DNA from: SFFI01 sp964398655
Lineage (GTDB): Bacteria > Bacillota > Clostridia > Saccharofermentanales > DTU023
Assembly: GCA_964398655.1 (NCBI GenBank)
Contig: CAYNNG010000007.1
Location: 3,640 to 67,639, forward strand
Length of the DNA stretch: 64,000 bases
Reading direction: 5' to 3'
Position 1 is the stretch's first letter. Each line of letters starts with the position of its first letter. This document shows, one piece after another, positions 49,383-57,874 of this stretch. The notes beneath the pieces were generated by a model that was given only the letters and a program-made list of their open reading frames with translations, had not been told where the DNA came from and searched no databases. The position numbers were made by a program, and so were the translations under genes.

Positions 49383-50998
49383 GTGGACGAGTTTTATTAT
49401 GCTCCACGGGAAACAGTTTATGGCCTATGTGAATATTTATCAACGATAACCGATCGTGATTCATATCAGCTTATGTTACAAACAAATGGTTTGGAATTAA
49501 ATGATAGCTTTATTAGGTTTATGAATATCCACGTTTTTAGAGATTATAAGCGATCGCTGGCTTTACTCCCTATGGCGAAAGTCATACCTTGGCTTTTGTC
49601 AAATGCGATTTCTGTTGTCGGTCTTACATTTATCCAGGTCTTCGGTATGAGGTTTTTTGTCTACGAGCTGGTGCAGGGCAGGACTTTTCAGGAGCTCTTG
49701 TGGTTATTCCTCGCTTATGCCGTAGTGGGCGTTGTTCTGTATTTAGCTAAGACTTGGTCTAGGCTAAAGGTCTATCCTATATTTACAAATGTGCGGACCG
49801 AGCAGATGGCAAAAATAGCGAATCATATTCTTACTATGGACCTCAAATATTACGAAGACCAATCTTTTCTCACGCAGGCATTTTCTGCCCTTCCTGTCTA
49901 TCTTCTAATGATACGGGTTTAGAAGGCATTTACCGCAAAAGTTTCTTACTGACTGGTGCCGGTCTGAATCTTATTTTACTACTGGTCATTTTGAGCCAGC
50001 TACGGTGGTGGTTGCCAGGGATATTTTTATGTGTACTTTTTGTCCAATATTTACTTGCTAATAAGCAAAGTGCCTTTGAGGATGTTATCAGGGAAGAACT
50101 GCAAGGGGAGAATCGAAAACTCAACCGTTATATGGATGTTGCTGCTAATTTTGCGTACGGTAAAGATATCCGAATTTTTTCATATACCAAACGGATGAGG
50201 TCGGCTATGACTGACACACTTGGCAGAATAATCAAGATTTTTAACCGAAGATTTAAGCATGAAAATGCCTATCTCTGGTTGTCGGTTTTTTTAACGGCTG
50301 TGCCGGCTTCCCTATGTCTCTACTATGTTTTCGTATCCTACCAGCAAAGCCTAAATCCGGAATATGTCATTTTCTATATTTCCGCCTTAGGATTGGTCAC
50401 TAGACAAATCAGCCTGATCACTAGATATTTGTCTTTCATCTCGCGTGAATTACGCAATGTTGCCGCTCACTATGCTTTTTTAGATCTTAACCTTATTGAA
50501 GAAGATGCCGGTCGGAGGGTACGTTTTGATTCTGCACCTGTTATAGAATTTAAGAACGTCAGCTTCAAGTATCCCAATGCTGAGAAGAATATTTTTACCG
50601 ATTTATGCTTGAGGATAGAAGCGGGGGAGAAAATCGCTTTAGTTGGGATTAATGGTGCAGGTAAGACGACCTTGATTAAGCTGTTATCAGGCCTTTACCG
50701 CCCGGATTAAGGGAAAATACTTATCGATGGGATCGATTATACAAGTTTTTCTGTAGAGGATCTGCGCGACCTGGTAGCGGTGGTCTTTCAAGAAATTGAA
50801 GCCGTGAGCGTTACAGTTGCAGAAAACGTTGCGGCTTCTCTTGAAGCGATCGACCGCGAACGGGTAATTTGGGCTCTGCGTAAGGCTGGTCTACTTGAGC
50901 GAATCCAAGATGCAAAGTCTGGAATTGATTCGATAGTCCTCAAGGTCGAGGACTCCGAAGGCTTAATCCTCTCGGGCGGCGAGCTACAAAAACTCATG
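49383..50998 (+). pseudogene. ABC half-transporter pseudogene (frameshift plus nonsense, 3' end in a gap)
   Basis: The membrane-domain part runs in one frame to LTQAFSALP near 49895. It must then shift one base to continue as SSNDTGLEGIYRKSFLL and onward through the second half of the membrane domain. The nucleotide-binding domain is recognisable (ALVGINGAGKTTLIKLLSGL). A stop codon (TAA at 50708) then falls exactly where an AAA lysine is expected, between GLYRPD and GKILIDG. Reading on, VAVVFQEIEAVSV and a degraded signature LILSGGELQKLM reach the assembly gap. Two independent lesions make this a pseudogene unless the assembly is wrong. It is AT-rich and unlike the exporters at 6.6-18.5 kb; it looks like one half of a peptide-export pair with the next gene. 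Confidence 0.85.
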
Positions 50999-51098
50999 NN
51001 NNNNNNNNNNNNNNNNNNNNNNNNNNNNNNNNNNNNNNNNNNNNNNNNNNNNNNNNNNNNNNNNNNNNNNNNNNNNNNNNNNNNNNNNNNNNNNNNNN
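50999..51098. other. Assembly gap (100 N)
   Basis: Exactly 100 N between the two tandem ABC genes. The missing part should hold the end of the first nucleotide-binding domain and the start of the second membrane domain, well over 100 nt in reality. Confidence 0.95.
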
Positions 51099-52586
51099 AT
51101 TGAATTTGCCCAAAAAACCATGAACTTACCCTATGAGGACTTGGAAGACCCAGACATACTAAACATAAAAGAACAGGCTTCGTACGCCGTAATATACTAT
51201 CCTGCAGTTGTACAATTTATGAATAATCTCAGTATTGCTATCTCTGCCGTTATGAGTCTGCTTGCCATTGCTGGAGTTCTCTTCAGTTTTTCATGGAAAC
51301 TGGTAATTCTTATTATATTTATTTCATCTTGTGGCGTTTATATATCCTCTGTCCAGTACAAAAAGCTAAATGAAAGCCTAGAGCAAAACACCCAGGTCAA
51401 CCGTATGTATGGTTATTTTATAGCAAAGGCCTTCAATCCTGAGCTCCAAAAAGAGGCTAGACTTTACCGGCCTAACCGCCTCATTGTCGGCAGACTGAGA
51501 GAGATTAATCATAAGCTGGCCGCATGGATGCAGGAACTCTCTATACAGGAAGGCAGAGCAGAATCTGCCCTTAGCATCTTATCGTATGTAGTCACGTTCA
51601 TTGCTTTAACTTACTCTGGTTTACGTTTTAGCACAAACCAATTTGGACCACAGATAGATATCGGTGCGTTTACATTTTATGTGGGTCTTAGCAGGCAATT
51701 CTCTCATGTCTTGCTTGATGCAACCACTAACATCGTAAATGCCAAAAACAACCTGAATATCCTCGAACCTTTTGTCGATTACATGCAGCGTGATGAGTCT
51801 GAGGAAAGATCTGGTCACAGTGCTGTGCCAGCCTTAGAGAGCTTAGAATTTAAAAACGTCTCTTTTTCCTATACCAAGTCAGATAAGCTAATCCTTAATA
51901 ACGTATCTTTCCAGATTAAAAAGGGAGAGCATATTTCAATTGTTGGAGCCAATGGTGCAGGTAAAACAACGATTGTTAAATTAATTTGTCGCTTATTTGA
52001 ACCAGACTCAGGACAAATCCTCTGGAATGGTATCCCCATAACAGACCTAAATTATACGGAATACGTTAAGGCTCTTTCTACTGTTTTCCAAGACTATAAG
52101 CTAATGCCCTTTTCTTTGAGAGGAAATTTAGACCCTACGAACCGCTATAGCGATCATGAAATAGAAGATGCTTTGGCCAAGGTTGAACTGCTAGAGACCA
52201 TAGAGGCAACCCAGCACGGGCTTGATTCTACCCTAGATACCTCTTTGGATGAAAAAGGCATAGCCTTTTCGGTTGGTCAGAATCAAAAACTAGCGATTGC
52301 CCGTGCTCTCTTGAAAGATGCGGAACTCTTAATCTTAGATGAACCTACTGCTGCGCTTGACCCCCTGGCTGAAACTAAAATCTACGAAAACTTTGCTCGC
52401 ATTACGGAAAGCAAAATGGCTATTATCATTTCTCATCGCATGTCCTCGTCTATCTCCTGTGACAAAGTCCTTGTCCTAGAGGAAGGCAGAGTGGTAGCAC
52501 TTGCCCCTCACACCGACCTGTTAGCCCAAGACACAGTTTATAAAGAACTGTTCGAGACACAATCTAGGTATTATTTAAATGTTTAA
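51099..52586 (+). CDS. ABC half-transporter, 5' end missing in an assembly gap
   Basis: The frame is open from the gap edge (IEFAQKTMNLPYEDL); the ATG at 51120 is internal, not a true start. A late part of the membrane domain is followed by a nucleotide-binding domain with Walker A GANGAGKTT, Walker B LLILDEPTAALD with catalytic Glu, switch His IISHRMSSS, and an altered signature FSVGQNQK in place of LSGGQ. It would pair with the pseudogene upstream. With its partner broken the transporter is probably non-functional. These proteins resemble the peptide/bacteriocin exporter type found beside small peptide genes, but no peptide gene is apparent here. AT-rich composition suggests acquisition. 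Confidence 0.85.
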   Translation: MEFAQKTMNLPYEDLEDPDILNIKEQASYAVIYYPAVVQFMNNLSIAISAVMSLLAIAGVLFSFSWKLVILIIFISSCGVYISSVQYKKLNESLEQNTQVNRMYGYFIAKAFNPELQKEARLYRPNRLIVGRLREINHKLAAWMQELSIQEGRAESALSILSYVVTFIALTYSGLRFSTNQFGPQIDIGAFTFYVGLSRQFSHVLLDATTNIVNAKNNLNILEPFVDYMQRDESEERSGHSAVPALESLEFKNVSFSYTKSDKLILNNVSFQIKKGEHISIVGANGAGKTTIVKLICRLFEPDSGQILWNGIPITDLNYTEYVKALSTVFQDYKLMPFSLRGNLDPTNRYSDHEIEDALAKVELLETIEATQHGLDSTLDTSLDEKGIAFSVGQNQKLAIARALLKDAELLILDEPTAALDPLAETKIYENFARITESKMAIIISHRMSSSISCDKVLVLEEGRVVALAPHTDLLAQDTVYKELFETQSRYYLNV

Positions 52587-52680
52587 CTACTATTGATTAT
52601 GTGTAATATTCAAACGAAGAGATTTGGCCTGCGCTTGAAGTTAACCTACAAATTTGGTATCGTTTGTAGGGTTTAGACAT

Positions 52681-52777
52681 GGGAGCAGATGGGTGCTGGT
52701 GTGCCCCGCGGTCTTCAAAACCGTTGCGAGGGGTTAGAAGCTTCTCCGGTGGGTTCGATTCCCACGTGTTCCCGCCA
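52681..52777 (+). tRNA. selC: tRNA-Sec (selenocysteine, anticodon TCA)
   Basis: 97 nt with an 8-nt acceptor region, a 6-bp D-stem (GGGTGC with GTGCCC, two G-U pairs) closed by the loop TGGT, an anticodon stem CGGT/ACCG with loop CTTCAAA (anticodon TCA), a long variable arm, a 5-bp T-stem GTGGG/CCCAC with TTCGATT and an encoded CCA. Features match bacterial SelC; the organism should make selenoproteins, though selA, selB and selD are not in the window. Confidence 0.95.
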
Positions 52778-52798
52778 ATTATAATTTAGTTTTTGCCT

Positions 52799-52825
52799 AA
52801 AAGCCCAGTTTCTGGGCTTTTGACG
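52799..52825 (+). terminator. Terminator after selC
   Basis: AAAAGCCCAG, loop TTT, CTGGGCTTTT. It follows the tRNA by about 20 nt. Confidence 0.85.
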
Positions 52826-52947
52826 TTTTAGGCCTCTCCACATAGGCAGCCAACCCGGAGGCCTTCAAGCCGGGCCTTATTTAAGAAGAAATAAACCAAG
52901 TCTTGCCATTATCCTGCCACATTCCTTGGCTATAATATTCCAGATTA

Positions 52948-52979
52948 ATAAACTAGTTGCTTTTATAAACTAGTTGCTT
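52948..52979 (+). repeat. Tandem 17-nt direct repeat upstream of hslO
   Basis: ATAAACTAGTTGCTT occurs at 52948 and again at 52965. A TATAAT box lies at 52931-52936 just before it, so the repeats fall in the early transcribed leader of hslO. They could bind a regulator or be chance duplication. The remaining 439-nt interval holds only tRNA-Sec and its terminator. Confidence 0.6.
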
Positions 52980-53025
52980 CATACCCTTAGATAATTCAAT
53001 ATTACTGTGGCAAAGTGAGGATAAG

Positions 53026-53907
53026 ATGCAAGATAAAATGATTCGTTTAACCGGAGGCAATGGCAGCTTCCGGGCTTTTATCGCAAATAGCACCCAAACC
53101 GTAGAAGAAGCACGGAAGATCCACCATACCTCTCCCGTGATGACCGCCGCCCTGGGTAGACTGTTAACGGCTGCCGGCATGATGGGCTTAAGCCTGGAAA
53201 ATGAGGAAGGCAAGTTAACCCTCCTCATCCGCGGGGAGGGGCCTGCAGGCTCCCTTCTGGCCACCACCATCGCCCTGGGCGAGGTTAAGGGCTATGTTAC
53301 TAATCCCCAGGTAGAGGTTCCCAATAAGCGGCATGGCAAATTGGATGTCGGTCGGGCTATTGGCCCGGGCAGCCTAACCGTGATCCGCGATATCGGAGAA
53401 AAGGAACCCTTCGCGGGCACTGTGGAACTGGTGTCTGGAGAGATTGCGGAAGACTTGGCCTATTATTATCTCCAGTCCGAGCAAACTCCCTCTGCTTTGG
53501 CCTTGGGTGTCCACGTACAAAAGGATTACAGCGTGGAGGTCGCCGGCGGTTTCATGATCCAAATGCTGCCGGACGCGGATGACCAGGTTGCAGCTCAGCT
53601 GGAGCAAAGAATTTTAGAGCTGGGCCCCGTGACAGACTTGCTCCGTCGAGGCGAAACACCTGAATCTCTGGTTGAACTATTGTTTGCGGATTTTGACTAT
53701 ACCATCTATGACACCACTCCTCTGGCCTATGTCTGCCACTGCTCCAAGGATCATCTGGCTTCAGTTTTAGTTTCTCTGGGCCAGGAGGAACTGCAGAAGA
53801 TGGTCGATGAAGACCAAGGGGCTGAAGTGGTCTGCCATTTTTGTAACAAAGCTTACAAGTTTGACGAAACCGAGTTACGGGATTTAATTGCCCACGCCAG
53901 CAAATAA
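53026..53907 (+). CDS. hslO: Hsp33 redox-regulated chaperonin
   Basis: 293 residues. N-terminal Hsp33 core (RAFIANSTQTVEEARKIHHT, TAALGRLLTAAGMMG, GPAGSLLATT) and the C-terminal redox zinc switch: CHCSKDH near residue 238 and CHFCNKAYKF near 275 supply the four cysteines as CXC and CXXC. Oxidation releases zinc and activates holdase activity in the cytoplasm. The ATG follows GAGGATAAG. It is followed by a terminator-like hairpin that runs into an assembly gap. Confidence 0.97.
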   Translation: MQDKMIRLTGGNGSFRAFIANSTQTVEEARKIHHTSPVMTAALGRLLTAAGMMGLSLENEEGKLTLLIRGEGPAGSLLATTIALGEVKGYVTNPQVEVPNKRHGKLDVGRAIGPGSLTVIRDIGEKEPFAGTVELVSGEIAEDLAYYYLQSEQTPSALALGVHVQKDYSVEVAGGFMIQMLPDADDQVAAQLEQRILELGPVTDLLRRGETPESLVELLFADFDYTIYDTTPLAYVCHCSKDHLASVLVSLGQEELQKMVDEDQGAEVVCHFCNKAYKFDETELRDLIAHASK

Positions 53908-53919
53908 AATCCTTCTAAA

Positions 53920-53951
53920 GCCTGCGAGGTCTAGGCTCAGACTTTGCAGGC
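53920..53951 (+). terminator. Hairpin after hslO, cut by the gap
   Basis: GCCTGC at 53920-53925 pairs with GCAGGC at 53946-53951; the sequence then becomes N, so the presence of a T-run cannot be checked. Confidence 0.5.
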
Positions 53952-54051
53952 NNNNNNNNNNNNNNNNNNNNNNNNNNNNNNNNNNNNNNNNNNNNNNNNN
54001 NNNNNNNNNNNNNNNNNNNNNNNNNNNNNNNNNNNNNNNNNNNNNNNNNNN
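53952..54051. other. Assembly gap (100 N)
   Basis: Exactly 100 N between the hslO hairpin and the monooxygenase remnant. The true size is unknown; the missing N-terminus of the monooxygenase should lie here. Confidence 0.95.
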
Positions 54052-54720
54052 CACCATGATCATGCACTACTCCCCTCTCAAAACCGCGGAACTTTTCAAG
54101 ACCATGGCCTGTCTGGCCCCAGGCCGTGTGGACCTCGGTATGGGGCGAGCTCCGGGCAGCGCAGTCAACGAGATCCTCGCCCTGGCCCAGGGCCGTTATT
54201 CCAGCCCCTGCCCCAGCCCTGGGTCTTAGGGTCTACCGGCCGTACGGCCCCCTTTGCCGCGGAGAACGGCCTGCCTTACAGCCACGCGCGCTTCTTCGGC
54301 ATTGATGTAGACGAAAAGCCCTTCCTGGATTACCGTAAAAACTTTAAGCCTTCAGTTTTCGCTGATCAGCCCAACCTGGGCTTCTCCTATGAAATCGTCG
54401 TAGCAGATACCAGCGAAGAGGCCGCTTACCTGGCCAAAACCTACGAGGTGGCGGCTGTACGCAATAAGGCCGACGATATCAAGGCTATGCAGGATCCTGA
54501 AGTATTGAAAGATGTCAAGTTCACCCCGGAGGAAGCCAACCATCTAGAAGAGCTCTACGCAAAACGCTTCCTCATCAAGGGTTCTCGCCAGGAAGTGCAA
54601 ACCATCCTGGAAGAAGAAATTGAACGTTTTAAACTGGATGAACTCATGTTCTACATCCCCCTCTACCACGAGGAAGACCAGCTGCGCAGCTACAAGATGC
54701 TGGCTGAGATGTTTGGCTAG
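54052..54720 (+). pseudogene. Luciferase-like flavin monooxygenase (LLM class), broken
   Basis: After the gap the frame gives the family segment MHYSPLKTAELFKTMACLAP followed by GRVDLGMGRAPGS, then hits a stop at 54229. One frame over, the later part continues as QPWVLGSTGRTAPFAAENGL, through PYSHARFFG to EMFG and TAG at 54720. About 80 residues that normally lie between these two segments are absent, so an internal deletion with frame change has occurred (or a misassembly). The family oxidises small organic substrates with reduced flavin. The N-terminus is hidden in the gap. Not functional as read. Confidence 0.82.
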
Positions 54721-54745
54721 GCGAATCTGCTAAGTCCAACCTCGG

Positions 54746-54776
54746 CCCCTGCCAGCTGGCGGGGGTCTTTATTTTT
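54746..54776 (+). terminator. Intrinsic terminator after the monooxygenase remnant
   Basis: CCCCTGCCAG and CTGGCGGGGG form the stem, followed by TCTTTATTTTT. Confidence 0.8.
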
Positions 54777-54846
54777 GGCTTGCATGTTACCGCAGGATAT
54801 TAGGCTAAATCCTATAATATAACTAGCAAAAGGAGGCCAGGACTTT

Positions 54847-55341
54847 ATGGCAGACCGGATTTTTATTACAGGTTTGGGTGAAGACAGTCATCGCTTTACC
54901 ACGCAGCAAAAAGCCCTCGTTTTGGGAGGGTATACCTGCAGCGCCCAGGGCGGCTTTGAAGCCAACAGTGATGGGGATGTCATCCTCCATGCCCTCTGCA
55001 ATGCCATTTCCTCCCTCACAGGCAAGCCAGTGTTGGGCCCACGAGCGGATGAACTCTGCCGCCAAGGTAAAACAAATTCTCGAACCTACCTGGCCCTGGC
55101 CTTAGATGATTTACAAAACGACCACCGTGAGTGGGAACTTCACCATATAGCCATCTCCCTGGAGGGAGCCCGGCCCAAGCTTGCCCCCCTGCAAGAAAAG
55201 ATTCGCGACTCTATCGCGGCCCTCATGGGTTTGGAGGCGGAAGACGTGGGCATTACTGCTACTACGGGTGAAGATCTCACGGCTTTTGGTCAAGGCGAAG
55301 GCCTGCGCTGCACGGTGGTTCTCTCGGCTTCCTACCATTAA
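54847..55341 (+). CDS. ispF: 2-C-methyl-D-erythritol 2,4-cyclodiphosphate synthase
   Basis: 164 residues. Metal ligands are seen as Asp13 and His15 in GEDSHRF and His48 in SDGDVILHA; the catalytic ATTGED Thr-Glu region and GQGEGL follow near the C-terminus. It makes the cyclic diphosphate intermediate of the MEP isoprenoid pathway. The family usually reads GFDVH and TTTEGLGF; this version (GLGEDSHRF, ATTGEDLTAFG) is the divergent stand-alone type of some Clostridia. AGGAGG precedes the ATG. It lies 25 nt ahead of the methionine sulfoxide reductase gene and may be co-transcribed with it. Confidence 0.9.
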   Translation: MADRIFITGLGEDSHRFTTQQKALVLGGYTCSAQGGFEANSDGDVILHALCNAISSLTGKPVLGPRADELCRQGKTNSRTYLALALDDLQNDHREWELHHIAISLEGARPKLAPLQEKIRDSIAALMGLEAEDVGITATTGEDLTAFGQGEGLRCTVVLSASYH

Positions 55342-55365
55342 AGGAGTAATCGCAAGGAGTAAAGA

Positions 55366-56586
55366 GTGCAAAATAAATTAATAAGACGCCTGGCCCTGCT
55401 GGCGCTGTGCGGTCTACTAGTCTTTGTAGGCTACCAGGCAGCAAGCTCTCGACCCGCAGTATGTGGGGCCTTAAATGCGGATTGTCAGCTGGTAGAAAAC
55501 GATCAGGCGAAGGGAGCGGATGCTCAAACAACCGCTCAAGTCAAGACTGAGACCGCTCGAGACCAGCAAGAAGATCAAGAAGACAGGGATGAAATCATGA
55601 CCACGAAACAAGAAGAAAACGTAAATATTGCCAACTTTGGCAACCAAGAAAAGGCGGAGATTTATTTAGCCGCCGGCTGCTTTTGGGGCACAGAGGCTTA
55701 TTTCAAGCTGGTGCCCGGTGTTCTAGATACGGAGGTAGGCTACGCCAACGGAGCTTCAAATCAGACCAATTACCAGGAGGTGGCCCAAACTGGCCACGCC
55801 GAAACCCTGAAGATTACCTACGATGCCCACAAGCTGCATTTGGCCGAGCTCTTAGAGCGTTATTACCGGATCATTGACCCCTATAGCGTAAACCGCCAAG
55901 GCAACGATATCGGCACCCAGTACCGTACCGGGATTTATTTCACCGATGAAGAGAGCGGAGCCCTGGCCAAGAGGTCTCTAGCAAATTTTGAAGACCTGCA
56001 TGGCAAAAAGACCGCGATCGAGCTGGAGAAGCTGGATAACTTTGTGAAGGCTGAGGATTACCACCAAGACTACTTGGATAAGAATCCCGGCGGCTACTGC
56101 CACATTAATGTACAGACCGCCGCAGACCCCCTCTTCCCTGGTAAGGAGCTGTTCAGCGATGCCGAGTTGCAAAAAACTTTGGATCCCACCGCTTTCAAAG
56201 TAGCCAGGCAGCAAGGCACGGAGGCTCCCTTCACCAGCCCTCTAGACCAGGAATTTGGTCCTGGCATCTACGTAGATAAGGTTACCGGTCAGCCCCTCTT
56301 CTCCTCGGACGATAAGTTTGACGGCGGCTGTGGCTGGCCCAGCTTTACTATGCCTATTACTACAGACGTGGTTAACTACTACCAGGACACTTCCTACGGT
56401 ATGAACCGGACGGAGGTTAGAGCTAAGAATACCAACCATTTGGGCCATGTGTTTGAAGACGGGCCCAAAGAAGCTGGCGCCTTACGTTACTGTATAAATG
56501 GGGCCATCCTGCGTTTCGTGCCCTTGGAAGACATGAAGGCGGAAGGCTACGGGGCCTTGATTCCCTTTGTGGAGGTAGAAAAATAA
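55366..56586 (+). CDS. msrAB: Secreted or membrane-anchored MsrA-MsrB methionine sulfoxide reductase fusion
   Basis: 406 residues from a GTG start after AAGGAG. An N-terminal hydrophobic segment (LALLALCGLLVFVGYQA) and an acidic linker precede an MsrA domain with catalytic Cys105 in GCFWGTEAYF. An MsrB domain follows, with GGCGWPSF and catalytic Cys376 in RYCINGA. The fusion reduces both S- and R-methionine sulfoxide; the hydrophobic segment indicates action outside the cytoplasmic membrane. The MsrA active-site residue is Cys, not selenocysteine, despite the nearby tRNA-Sec. A terminator follows. Confidence 0.95.
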   Translation: MQNKLIRRLALLALCGLLVFVGYQAASSRPAVCGALNADCQLVENDQAKGADAQTTAQVKTETARDQQEDQEDRDEIMTTKQEENVNIANFGNQEKAEIYLAAGCFWGTEAYFKLVPGVLDTEVGYANGASNQTNYQEVAQTGHAETLKITYDAHKLHLAELLERYYRIIDPYSVNRQGNDIGTQYRTGIYFTDEESGALAKRSLANFEDLHGKKTAIELEKLDNFVKAEDYHQDYLDKNPGGYCHINVQTAADPLFPGKELFSDAELQKTLDPTAFKVARQQGTEAPFTSPLDQEFGPGIYVDKVTGQPLFSSDDKFDGGCGWPSFTMPITTDVVNYYQDTSYGMNRTEVRAKNTNHLGHVFEDGPKEAGALRYCINGAILRFVPLEDMKAEGYGALIPFVEVEK

Positions 56587-56620
56587 GTTTATCCCTGCAA
56601 GGGAATTTTCAGGTTCAAAC

Positions 56621-56651
56621 AAAAACAGGGCCGACTGGCCCTGTTTTTTTG
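56621..56651. terminator. Bidirectional terminator between msrAB and the methyltransferase gene
   Basis: AAAAACAGGGCC, loop GACT, GGCCCTGTTTTTTT. It serves both converging genes. Confidence 0.93.
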
Positions 56652-56655
56652 TTGC

Positions 56656-57273
56656 TTAAGTCTTCGTGGCTAAAAATACCCGATAACCCGCTTTGCGCGC
56701 CAGGTCTTTCACCTGGTCGGGGCCGCCAAACAGGCGTTCCAGCTCCTCCTTGGTGGTCTTGGCCCCCTGCTTTTTCTGGACTACAATCATCAGCTTGCCG
56801 CCGGGATTGAGGGCCTCATATGCTTCCGTAAAGAGCCGATAAACTACGGTCTTCCCTGCCCGGATGGGCGGGTTCAAGAGGATGTAGTCAAAGCTGAAGG
56901 GGACCTGAGAGAGACCATCAGAAAGGTAGTACTGGGCTTCTTGACTCGGACAGTTATTATTAAAGTTTTCCATGGCCTGGCGTAGGGCCCGCTCGTTAAT
57001 GTCGCAAAAACTCAGCTTGAGCTGGGGATGAAAGCTGGCCAGAATCGTGCCGACCGGACCCCAGCCGCAGCCTAGGTCCAGGACCTGGGCTCCTGCCGGG
57101 AAGTCCACAAAGTCTAAGGCCGCCTCAACTAATTGCCGGGAGCCGAAGTCCAAGCGGTTGCGCGAAAAGGTGCCCGCATCGCTAATAAAGCGAAAGAGCT
57201 TGCCCTGCACCTCCTCCGTGAAGGCACGGAGGCTGTGCGCGGCCTCGGGGTCTGGATCAAAGTAGTGAGCCAT
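56656..57273 (-). CDS. RsmC/RlmG-like class I methyltransferase
   Basis: 205 residues, one methyltransferase-small domain. SAM-binding motif I is VLDLGCGWGPVG near residue 84, and the N6/N2-type catalytic motif reads LLNPPI. The N-terminus (HYFDPDPEAAHSLRAF, FSRNRLDFGSRQL) is typical of the short Bacillota relatives of the 16S rRNA guanine-N2 methyltransferase RsmC. Target RNA is inferred from family. It follows queT with a 1-nt gap and shares its transcript with ileS and queT on the minus strand. Confidence 0.88.
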   Translation of the reverse strand: MAHYFDPDPEAAHSLRAFTEEVQGKLFRFISDAGTFSRNRLDFGSRQLVEAALDFVDFPAGAQVLDLGCGWGPVGTILASFHPQLKLSFCDINERALRQAMENFNNNCPSQEAQYYLSDGLSQVPFSFDYILLNPPIRAGKTVVYRLFTEAYEALNPGGKLMIVVQKKQGAKTTKEELERLFGGPDQVKDLARKAGYRVFLATKT

Positions 57274-57274
57274 G

Positions 57275-57874
57275 TTATTTGCTTTCTACAGGAAATTTGG
57301 CTTTTTCCAAGGCCAAAACCAAGCCCATACCCAAGACGTAAATCACTACGGATTGGGAGAGGAAGATAGAGGCGATGGAGCCAATAATTTCCAGAGTGGT
57401 GGGGTCGTGTTCCAAGAGCAGGTAAGGCAGGTAGGAACCCACCACGATCGCATTAAATAAGATCGGGGGAAAGAGCATGACAAAACGCATGAAACGCTTT
57501 TTCCAGGTGTTAGCCTCTTCCTTGCTATAACCCGGCTGACGCTCCGCCAGGAGGATTCTCCGATAGGGTTTGGCCAGCCAATAGGTAGTCAGAGCGGCTG
57601 CCAGGGTAGCCAGACTGCCGCCAAAAATATCAATGAGCCCCAGGTTGTTGGGATTCAATATATTGGACAGGAAGCAGCCCAGAAAGACGCCAGGTATAGC
57701 CATGGGGGTAAAGGCAGGCAGGACAGTAAGGACTTCAGCCAGACGGAACTGCACCATGCCGAAGCTGAAAGAGGCAAAGGGCAGGCAGAGGACCACATAG
57801 AGGGCGGCGATAATGCCGGCCATGGCTATCTGCAGGGGTTTAAACTGAAATTTGGGTTTCTTAGTGACTGACAT
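57275..57874 (-). CDS. queT: QueT-family queuosine-precursor ECF transporter S component
   Basis: 199 residues with several membrane helices and the QueT-family segment QIAMAGIIAALYVVLCLPFA, then GMVQFRLAEVLTVLP and GCFLSNILNPNNLGLIDIFGG. It is the substrate-binding S subunit of an energy-coupling factor transporter that salvages a queuosine precursor (preQ0/preQ1 or queuine). Its ATG lies inside the end of ileS (14-nt overlap), so it is translationally coupled and will be under the ileS T-box. No preQ1 riboswitch is seen here. Confidence 0.92.
   Translation of the reverse strand: MSVTKKPKFQFKPLQIAMAGIIAALYVVLCLPFASFSFGMVQFRLAEVLTVLPAFTPMAIPGVFLGCFLSNILNPNNLGLIDIFGGSLATLAAALTTYWLAKPYRRILLAERQPGYSKEEANTWKKRFMRFVMLFPPILFNAIVVGSYLPYLLLEHDPTTLEIIGSIASIFLSQSVVIYVLGMGLVLALEKAKFPVESK

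Noticed and set aside
55366..56586. Selenocysteine-containing MsrA
   Set aside because: The active-site codon is TGC and the frame has no internal TGA.
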